Shown here piece by piece: positions 7,055 to 12,251 of a DNA stretch of 12,251 nt (position 1 is the stretch's first letter; every line of letters starts with the position of its first letter). The stretch lies in contig JBJKZS010000018.1 in the NCBI GenBank assembly GCA_045569115.1, forward strand, positions 1 through 12,251, in the 5' to 3' direction. The translations under genes and the position numbers were made by a program. The notes below the pieces were generated by a model. It was not told where the DNA came from. It worked only from the letters and a program-made list of their open reading frames with translations, and ran no database searches. This stretch comes from S15-B10 sp045569115. GTDB lineage: Bacteria; Fidelibacterota; Marinisomatia; Marinisomatales; S15-B10.

Positions 7055-7968
7055 GATATTTTTTTATCCATTATTTTTTCAACATTCCGAACTATAATTT
7101 CAGAGTTTGGTGGAAGATTATCTACCGAAGGATGAAATCCGGCAGTTTTATGTTCTAAACCTAAAGTATGGACTTTGCTATTTGATTTAATCATTAACCT
7201 ATGTGCGATACTACTTGCTACACCCTGAACATAATCATCATCCAAAACTAAACCTCCGAATTTTGAATTATTTAAACACTCTATCCATTCTTTCTTTTCA
7301 TTAAAAGGTTTAATCCATAACTGATGAATAATACTAATTTTATAGCCTCTATTAGTTAATATTTTTCTGGCTTTTTCTGCTTCAAAGCGCGTAATTGAAA
7401 TAGGAAATAAAACAATGTCTGAGTCATCACATATAACGTCTTTAGTTTCATCCATATTATCATAAGACCTTCTATGTTCAGATATATAATACACATCATC
7501 ATTTAACATAAAATTGTCATAAGAAAACTGATATTCTTTTGGAGTCATTGGGGCCAAAATTTTTGTTCCTGGCATTCGATCAAAAATTGAATGATGAGAT
7601 GAACCAGCAACAGGTCCAATTCCACCCTCCATAGCTATACTTCTTACGAGAATAGGGCAGGGTACACCCCAAATTTCTTTAGACTTGGAAGCATAATTTA
7701 TTATCATTGGAGCATTATACCATTGGAAGCCTTGGTATCGCACAACATATATTGGCCGGATACCCGTTAAACCCGCGCCAACGACAAAACCACCATTAGC
7801 CACATCTGATGTTGGCATTTCAATCATTCCATCTTTTTCATATAGCTCTGGCAAAGTTCCTCCGACCCAACCAACAGCTGTCAAGCATTGACCAAGGCAT
7901 ACACTCTTTTCTTTCTTAAGGTGTATTGAAGTGATATTCTTTATTGTTTCTCTAACTGTTTGTCCCAT
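7051..7968 (-). CDS. TPP-dependent dehydrogenase/transketolase-type beta subunit, full length
   Basis: This 305-residue protein has the two-domain layout of E1 beta/transketolase C-terminal half: a pyrimidine-binding domain (about 1-170) and a transketolase C-terminal domain (about 185-300, with DSDIVLFPIS and GLVLDDDYVQG). It should pair with the alpha subunit encoded just upstream, whose stop it overlaps by 28 bases. The position of the catalytic glutamate that protonates the TPP aminopyrimidine reads MPTSDVANGG, so Asp (D55) seems to replace Glu. In the smaller second pair the same position is Glu (MPVAED). Asp at this site may alter chemistry, as in some TPP enzymes that favour carboligation, or may be a feature of this subfamily. 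Conserved stretches RYQGFQWYN, GVPCPILVRS and GPVAGSSHHS follow. The likely role is transfer of an activated aldehyde to a sugar or precursor; a 2-oxoacid dehydrogenase is less likely because no E2 or E3 gene is seen. Confidence 0.87.
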   Translation of the reverse strand: MGQTVRETIKNITSIHLKKEKSVCLGQCLTAVGWVGGTLPELYEKDGMIEMPTSDVANGGFVVGAGLTGIRPIYVVRYQGFQWYNAPMIINYASKSKEIWGVPCPILVRSIAMEGGIGPVAGSSHHSIFDRMPGTKILAPMTPKEYQFSYDNFMLNDDVYYISEHRRSYDNMDETKDVICDDSDIVLFPISITRFEAEKARKILTNRGYKISIIHQLWIKPFNEKKEWIECLNNSKFGGLVLDDDYVQGVASSIAHRLMIKSNSKVHTLGLEHKTAGFHPSVDNLPPNSEIIVRNVEKIMDKKIS

Positions 7969-8771
7969 AACTCTGAAATTAGTTTCTTCGTTTCATCATG
8001 AACTTTTAATGCTTCATCACCTAAACTTTCCATTTCATCTAAGTACCTATCAAAAACATCTTCATTATCTATACCTGCTCCCGCATGCCAAAACTTTCTC
8101 ACTGTATTAATATTCAAAAGTATTGGATACTCAAAAATATTTTCCATGCTTTTCTTTATATCTATTGGATCATCTGAAATATTAAATGACTCTACACCAA
8201 ATCCCTCAGCGACCTCGTTTAACTCCCAATTTCTTCTGACTTTCTTTTCTGTAAGAATTGACAAATTATTATCTTCAATTACAAAAAGTATCGGCAAGCT
8301 TTTTGTTGCAGCCCAACCTATTGCACTAAACACATAATCCTCTTCACCGGCTGAGTCACCACAAAAAACAATTGTAGGTTTTCTAGTTATAAAACAATGT
8401 CCTACCGCTATAGGTACTTGACTTCCCATTAAACCATCATGTCCAAAAATATTTTTTTCTTTAGATTGTATTGAAGCTGATCCACCCATACCATTTGCAC
8501 AGCCTGTCTTTCTTCCAAGTAATTCGTCAATTAGCTCGATCACATTACCACCAAAGGCTAAATAGGTAGAGTGTCCTCTATGCTGAATAAAAATATTAGG
8601 ATTGTATTGATTGTCTACAATTGTAGATATTGAGGAGGGTATATACTCTTGTCCTGCTGAAAGATATACAGGAAATTGAATGAGACTATTTTTAACATGT
8701 TTGAATGTCGCTTCTTCAAAATTCCTACAAAGTGAAGCTCTTCGAAAAACCTCTAGTCTATAATTTCTCAT
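7941..8771 (-). CDS. TPP-dependent dehydrogenase/transketolase-type alpha subunit
   Basis: This is an E1-alpha-like subunit of 276 residues from the chosen start. It shows HRGHS (64-68), NGMGGSASI (about 93-101), where E1 alpha proteins have GGRGGSMH, and the TPP/Mg motif GDS at 138-140 with N168 in VIEDNN (GDG-x(27)-N type). The ATG at 8771 overlaps the stop of the preceding HAD gene as ATGA, the usual coupled junction. The longer reading from TTG at 8807 would add 12 residues and a 40-base overlap, and is less likely. The last 28 bases overlap the beta subunit, so both chains are probably made in equal amounts. The protein is shorter than mitochondrial-type E1 alpha and ends in a charged helix (about 240-276). 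Its reaction is not known; the glycan context favours a sugar-modifying carboligase. Confidence 0.87.
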   Translation of the reverse strand: MRNYRLEVFRRASLCRNFEEATFKHVKNSLIQFPVYLSAGQEYIPSSISTIVDNQYNPNIFIQHRGHSTYLAFGGNVIELIDELLGRKTGCANGMGGSASIQSKEKNIFGHDGLMGSQVPIAVGHCFITRKPTIVFCGDSAGEEDYVFSAIGWAATKSLPILFVIEDNNLSILTEKKVRRNWELNEVAEGFGVESFNISDDPIDIKKSMENIFEYPILLNINTVRKFWHAGAGIDNEDVFDRYLDEMESLGDEALKVHDETKKLISELWDKQLEKQ

Positions 8772-9160
8772 AATGTTTTTTTTATAAAGCTCAAAGTCTT
8801 TGTCCAACTATCAAACCGATAGGCATTATCATCAATATAAAGAACAGCCCTAGGTTTTTCATGAGTAATTTCATCAACATAATCTAATACACCATATTTT
8901 TCTAACCATTCAGTTACAAGTTCTTTACCAGTTTTACCCTTAACTAAAGGTCTATCTTGCTTACACTTTGCAGAAAAAATAATAATGGTAAAATCCTTAG
9001 ATAAATATTTGATTGCTTCTAAAGAACCTTTTATTGGTTCTCCATAACATGTTCCATCATGCCAGCCCATACTCCAATCATGAATTACTCCATCAAAATC
9101 AATTGCTAAGTTTTTTTTATCTTTCTCAAAACCTGGTGGGAATATGTTATTATTATTCAT
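8768..9160 (-). CDS. Small HAD-like hydrolase (phosphatase-type motifs)
   Basis: This protein of about 130 residues has HAD-superfamily motifs: AIDFDGVIHDW near residues 19-29, with nucleophile D21 and acid/base D23; FSAK as motif II (Ser) in the middle; EKPRAVLYIDDNAYRF near 102-117, giving the motif III lysine and the motif IV Asp pair. There is no large cap domain. Relatives of this compact type are usually annotated only as hypothetical HAD hydrolases; some act on sugar or nucleotide phosphates. The first codon could be GTG at 9163 or ATG at 9160; I prefer ATG, which overlaps the cupin stop by 8 bases (ATGAATAA). The stop overlaps the TPP alpha start by 4 bases (ATGA). A role in dephosphorylating a sugar-phosphate intermediate is inference from the neighbours only. 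Confidence 0.8.
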   Translation of the reverse strand: MNNNNIFPPGFEKDKKNLAIDFDGVIHDWSMGWHDGTCYGEPIKGSLEAIKYLSKDFTIIIFSAKCKQDRPLVKGKTGKELVTEWLEKYGVLDYVDEITHEKPRAVLYIDDNAYRFDSWTKTLSFIKKTL

Positions 9161-9854
9161 CACGTGTTATTTTCATATATGTTGTGTCTGGAGCAACTTT
9201 AGGAAAAAGTTCAGCTAATTTCATTAAAACATCACCTTTAACAACATCACCAGCTTGAGCTACGAATTTTCCATCTGAGGTAATTATTCCTCCATTTAAA
9301 AACATAATATTTTCTTGAGGACTAAGGATTTTTAGTTCTGTTAAATCTGATATTGTTTTTAAATGAATTTTACAGTTATAAAAAAAATAATCGGAAGAAT
9401 CACCATTTTTTGGTTCTTTAATCCACAAACAATCATCTCTTTTTGGTGCCTCAAAAGTTTCATCCTCATATGGCGAGCCCTCACGTCCATACTTATCCTC
9501 CAAGCGAATTAAATCATGTTTATCAACAGGTGTTTCAATTTCAAAAACATGCGAACCTTCTTTTGAAATAGATCGTGTAGAGTGAAAAAGTCCTTTTCTA
9601 ATCATTATTTTAGAAAGCGGTCCTGATTTAAATGTATTACCTAAAAATGAAACTTCAACTTCTCCATCCAAAACTATCAAACCCGTAGTTTTATTGGGGT
9701 GGCAATGCATTGATGTCTCATTATCATATTTTATAAATAAATACCAGAGTGCGATATTTTCATTTTGGTAAACTAAATACTCAAAGCCCCATGGTTTTTT
9801 GACTATCGTATTACTATAGTCTCTTTTTTTCAATCTCTTAGATTCAGAATTCAT
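9153..9854 (-). CDS. Cupin-domain protein of glycan cluster
   Basis: This 233-residue protein has a cupin fold in its N-terminal half. KPWGFEYLVY (20-29) resembles the KPWG-E opening of mannose-6-phosphate-isomerase-type cupins. The first metal motif has H50 and H52 (MHCHPNKTTG) followed by a GEVEVSF strand, and the second has H91 in KGLFHST, so two or three metal-ligand histidines are in place. The C-terminal part (about 165-233: GGIITSDGKFVAQAGDVV and onward) could be a second, degenerate cupin. The ATG at 9854 is the first gene start after a 124-base gap that holds a TATAAT hexamer. The following HAD gene overlaps by 8 bases. Cupins in such clusters act as sugar isomerases or epimerases, or have no known activity; I cannot choose between these. 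Confidence 0.75.
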   Translation of the reverse strand: MNSESKRLKKRDYSNTIVKKPWGFEYLVYQNENIALWYLFIKYDNETSMHCHPNKTTGLIVLDGEVEVSFLGNTFKSGPLSKIMIRKGLFHSTRSISKEGSHVFEIETPVDKHDLIRLEDKYGREGSPYEDETFEAPKRDDCLWIKEPKNGDSSDYFFYNCKIHLKTISDLTELKILSPQENIMFLNGGIITSDGKFVAQAGDVVKGDVLMKLAELFPKVAPDTTYMKITRDE

Positions 9855-9978
9855 AAAATTTACGCTGAAAGATTAAGCTATATTTATTAATTAACTAGAC
9901 CAATTATAATGGGTATAAGATGTATTTTATGCTGACAGAGTCATTTTTTTTTAATGATTTCTCGATCAGAAAATCAAA
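9855..9978 (-). promoter_or_regulatory. Intergenic gap with possible promoter (TATAAT at 9903-9908)
   Basis: This is the longest gap between genes in the window (124 bases). On the minus strand it has a perfect TATAAT hexamer at 9903-9908, about 50 bases ahead of the cupin ATG, so a transcript would have a leader of roughly 40 bases. No good TTGACA-like box is found 16-18 bases further up (the nearest sequence is CATAAA), so the assignment is weak in DNA this AT-rich. The rest holds an A9 run (coding strand) and a small imperfect hairpin at 9956-9975 that lacks a T-tract in the direction of transcription, so no terminator is called. Confidence 0.35.
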
Positions 9979-10806
9979 TTAATTAAGGAATTCACTTCTT
10001 TTATTTGATTCAGACCATAAAATTGGGAAAAAACTTTCATGCATTTCAAGAGTCCCGTGAATTTTATAATGGCTATGCACAGGATTGTTGATTGAATGAT
10101 GAAATTTTGAATCATGTGGCATATAATGACATGCAATAGACATTCTATCACATTCCGACATATTTATATTGGACCCATGCCAAAGCAATCCGTGATGAAA
10201 AACTAAAGCCCCTGATTTCGCTGAAACAGCAACAGATTCGACATCATTAGATCCTGAGTAGGGTTTAACAGATTCTTTATAAGATTGACCAGTAAAAAAA
10301 TTTTCTATTGGTTGAGAATTTCTTTCCCATTTATGTGACCCGGGAATGAACTCTATACCACCCCTCGATCCTCCAATATCCGTCAAAACAATAGTTGCTG
10401 TAATTAGATTTCCAGGCGTATTCCAATCTTGATAAACTTCATCTTGATGCATACTAACTCCTCCTGAGCCTGGTTTAACCAAAAACAAACTATCTTGATT
10501 TAACCTCACTCCATCCCATTGAATGAGGAATGATGCAATCTTTCCAATTTCTTCAGATAGAATTGTTTTCGCAAAAGCTTTGTTTGATTTCCAAACATTG
10601 CATAATTGAATCGGTTCAGTATTTTCCACATTATAAGGCTTTTTTATTTTATCGGGTGCTAAACATGTTTCATAATTCCCATCAATTAATTGATAGCCAA
10701 AATCAACTAATCTTTTAATTAAATTAGGACTGAAATAATTTTGAATTAAAACATAGCCTTGCTGCTTAAAGTCAGAAAGCACCCTTTCAAAATCAATATT
10801 TGACAA
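9979..10806 (-). CDS. PhyH-family Fe(II)/2-oxoglutarate-dependent dioxygenase
   Basis: This 275-residue protein belongs to the phytanoyl-CoA dioxygenase (PhyH) family of cytoplasmic oxygenases that hydroxylate small molecules using Fe(II), O2 and 2-oxoglutarate. The facial triad is visible as H120 and D122 (MHQDEVYQDW) and H210 (LLWHGS); R221, eleven residues on, is placed to bind 2-oxoglutarate, the same spacing as in human PhyH. GGIEFIPGSHKW (149-160) is a typical core strand. The N-terminus (DFKQQGYVLIQNYFSP) is the usual PhyH opening, which supports the TTG start at 10806; no ATG is available nearby. The start lies 5 bases after the HemN-like stop, so the two are probably co-transcribed. 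The substrate is unknown; a sugar, amino-sugar or lipid of the surface-glycan pathway is a guess. It implies an aerobic or microaerobic host. Confidence 0.88.
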   Translation of the reverse strand: MSNIDFERVLSDFKQQGYVLIQNYFSPNLIKRLVDFGYQLIDGNYETCLAPDKIKKPYNVENTEPIQLCNVWKSNKAFAKTILSEEIGKIASFLIQWDGVRLNQDSLFLVKPGSGGVSMHQDEVYQDWNTPGNLITATIVLTDIGGSRGGIEFIPGSHKWERNSQPIENFFTGQSYKESVKPYSGSNDVESVAVSAKSGALVFHHGLLWHGSNINMSECDRMSIACHYMPHDSKFHHSINNPVHSHYKIHGTLEMHESFFPILWSESNKRSEFLN

Positions 10807-10811
10807 CTTAA

Positions 10812-12191
10812 TTAAGCGTAATGTTCTTGAGGATTATACCGATCAAAAGCATTAATTATTTGAGGAGCAAATTGTCTTCCATCTTCGGTAATTTTTATCG
10901 AACCGGAATTCATTTTAACAAGTTTGTCATCTATGAAAGGGTTCAATCGTACTAATTCTTTTTCAAAGTAATTTTGGAAAGTTTTATTTGATTCTTTATT
11001 GAATTCTGAAAATTCATATTCAAAATACGTCCTTAAAGTTTTTATTATTTGTCTTCTTTTTTTATCATCTTCATCTAATTTTAATCCACGATATACGGGA
11101 AATTCATTTTTTGATAGACTCTTTTTGTATAAATCCTGCTCATAATAATTCTGGAAATAATAATCGTCCCCTAAACATCCATGCCCCGAACTACCAATAG
11201 CAACAAAACTTGTAGACGCTCCTTTTTGAACACCAAGAGAAGCATAATATGCCTTTTTTTCATCTATAGCTTGTGACAGTTCATCATTTGGCAAAGCATA
11301 AGATTCATAACCATTATCTGTGTATCCAGCATCGGTAAGATAATCATCTAATGTCTGATAAAGAACTTTCCTATCGAAGAAATCAGGCAATGGTCCATCC
11401 TTAAGCATATGAATCATATAATTCCTAGTTTGTGGCTTGAAATGCATCATCATTGGCTGTACTTGAGGAGGCTTTAAGTCAATGACTTTACGCAGAGTAT
11501 TACTCAGACTGTCAACTGTTTGACCTGGCAATCCAACCAATAAATCAAAATTAAAAGTTTTAAAAGTACTTCTAACTTTTTCAGTAAGTAAATCATGGAG
11601 TAATTCAGCTGGCTGGATTCTATTAATTCTTTTTTGAACATTTAGGTCAAAATCTTGAACACCAAATGAAAGCCTATTGACGCCTAATGAATTATAAAAA
11701 AGCAACTTCTCTTCATCAACTCTTCTAGGATCAACTTCAATAGTAAAATCATCTATTTTATCAAAGTCAAAAACGCCATTTAACTTTTCAATTAGTTTCT
11801 TGAATTCTTTATTTTTGTAGTAGGTTGGTGATCCTCCTCCAAAATAAATCTCTTGAACATTTAAGGAGATCCCATTTTTTTCGAATAATTCTTTTAACAG
11901 ATCTATTTCTTTAAATAAATAGTCGTAAAGATAGCTTTTTACTTTTTCATAATCTCTAGTTATCTCTTTACTGCAAAGACAAAAATAACATAACTCTTCA
12001 CAAAATGGTGTGTGAACATAAAATAAAATGGGTATTTCCGAATTTAATTTTAACCAATCACCCATAATATTACTGTAATCTTCTGAGCCAAAATCTTCAC
12101 TCCAATTTCCTTTAGTTGGATATTCAGTATAATCATAAACCAAAGTTTTATGATATTTTTTAAACAAATTTGCATCAGTTCTCTTATCCAT
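10812..12191 (-). CDS. HemN-like radical SAM protein (coproporphyrinogen III oxidase family)
   Basis: This 459-residue protein has the length and layout of HemN, the oxygen-independent coproporphyrinogen III oxidase (457 residues in E. coli). The N-terminus contains YTEYPT and WSEDFG, as in HemN. The radical SAM cluster motif is YVHTPFCEELCYFCLC with C64, C68 and C71 plus the HemN-type fourth cysteine C73 (CX3CX2CxC). Y58 matches the HemN tyrosine before HxPFC. Downstream are IYFGGGSPT, EVDPRR, RLSFGVQDFD and LLVGLPGQT, and the C-terminal HemN domain ends with GRQFAPQIINAFDRYNP. True HemN makes protoporphyrinogen IX in heme synthesis. Tight linkage to a PhyH gene (5 bases) in a glycan cluster raises the possibility of a paralogue with another substrate, for example a HemN-like class C methylase. 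ATG 12191 is the chosen start; a TAATG junction links it to a possible upstream frame. Confidence 0.85.
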   Translation of the reverse strand: MDKRTDANLFKKYHKTLVYDYTEYPTKGNWSEDFGSEDYSNIMGDWLKLNSEIPILFYVHTPFCEELCYFCLCSKEITRDYEKVKSYLYDYLFKEIDLLKELFEKNGISLNVQEIYFGGGSPTYYKNKEFKKLIEKLNGVFDFDKIDDFTIEVDPRRVDEEKLLFYNSLGVNRLSFGVQDFDLNVQKRINRIQPAELLHDLLTEKVRSTFKTFNFDLLVGLPGQTVDSLSNTLRKVIDLKPPQVQPMMMHFKPQTRNYMIHMLKDGPLPDFFDRKVLYQTLDDYLTDAGYTDNGYESYALPNDELSQAIDEKKAYYASLGVQKGASTSFVAIGSSGHGCLGDDYYFQNYYEQDLYKKSLSKNEFPVYRGLKLDEDDKKRRQIIKTLRTYFEYEFSEFNKESNKTFQNYFEKELVRLNPFIDDKLVKMNSGSIKITEDGRQFAPQIINAFDRYNPQEHYA

Positions 12192-12251
12192 TATTCTATT
12201 TCCATTACGTTTATATTGAAATATTTATAAAAATAATCAATTATCCTTACT
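12191..12251 (-). CDS. Possible C-terminal tail of an upstream gene, cut by window edge
   Basis: On the minus strand a frame is open from the window edge for 19 codons, reading ..VRIIDYFYKYFNINVMEIE, and stops at TAA (12191-12193). The stop shares one base with the ATG of the HemN-like gene (TAATG), a common coupled junction. All other gene junctions around are similarly close, which makes a preceding operon gene plausible. Nothing identifies the family, and a 19-codon open frame in such AT-rich DNA can occur by chance. Confidence 0.35.
   Translation of the reverse strand, partial: VRIIDYFYKYFNINVMEIE

Noticed and set aside
8772..8807. Upstream TTG start for the larger TPP alpha gene
   Set aside because: It would add 12 residues and a 40-base overlap; the ATG at 8771 gives a standard ATGA junction.
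9013..9258. Plus-strand open frame of 81 codons across the HAD/cupin junction
   Set aside because: Antisense to two well-supported overlapping genes and without recognisable features.
9941..9975. Hairpin and A-run as an intrinsic terminator after PhyH
   Set aside because: In the direction of transcription the imperfect stem is followed by a run of A, not T.
9966..10151. Minus-strand 61-codon frame, Cys/Ile-rich
   Set aside because: It overlaps the 3' end of the PhyH gene in another frame; the PhyH frame is clearly the coding one.

Overview
The window is AT-rich (about one third G+C by eye). Every credible gene is on the minus strand, so transcription runs from high to low coordinates. The genes are packed tightly: most junctions are overlaps of 1 to 28 bases or gaps of 2 to 34 bases, with clear gaps only at about 3000-3091 and 9855-9978. 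No rRNA, tRNA, CRISPR array, insertion sequence or integrase was seen. The gene content is that of a surface-glycan (O-antigen or capsule) nucleotide-sugar cluster from a low-GC, probably Gram-negative bacterium. An AT-rich marine lineage such as Pelagibacterales would fit, but nothing in the window fixes the taxonomy.

In transcription order there are three blocks. Block 1 (12251 to 9979): a possible tail of an upstream gene, a HemN-like radical SAM protein, and a PhyH-type Fe(II)/2-oxoglutarate dioxygenase. Block 2 (9854 to about 5538): after a gap with a TATAAT hexamer come a cupin, a small HAD-like hydrolase, a thiamine-diphosphate (TPP) E1 alpha/beta pair and a B12-binding radical SAM protein. 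Block 3 (5503 to 1): a second, much smaller TPP alpha/beta pair; a DegT-fold enzyme with His instead of the PLP lysine (ColD-type 3-dehydratase signature); a LegB-like 4,6-dehydratase; a Gfo/Idh/MocA oxidoreductase; and a LegC-like aminotransferase that runs off the window.

Two sugar products can be inferred. LegB plus LegC is the established opening pair of the legionaminic-acid (nonulosonate) route, giving a 2-acetamido-4-amino-2,4,6-trideoxy NDP-sugar; the Gfo/Idh/MocA gene is inserted between them. Separately, a ColD-type 3-dehydratase directly after a two-subunit TPP enzyme resembles the logic of yersiniose-type branched sugars, where a 3,6-dideoxy-4-keto sugar receives a two-carbon branch from a TPP carbanion. 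The TPP enzyme here is of the E1/transketolase type rather than the acetolactate-synthase type of YerE. The B12-radical SAM, HemN-like, PhyH and cupin proteins would be tailoring enzymes of unknown specificity.

Three places need care. The legB-like gene has no ATG, GTG or TTG ahead of its Rossmann motif and appears to start at ATT. The B12-radical SAM gene carries a frameshift at a run of five A that detaches its conserved C-terminal 70 or so residues. The first TPP alpha gene should start at an ATG that overlaps the upstream stop as ATGA, not at the upstream TTG.
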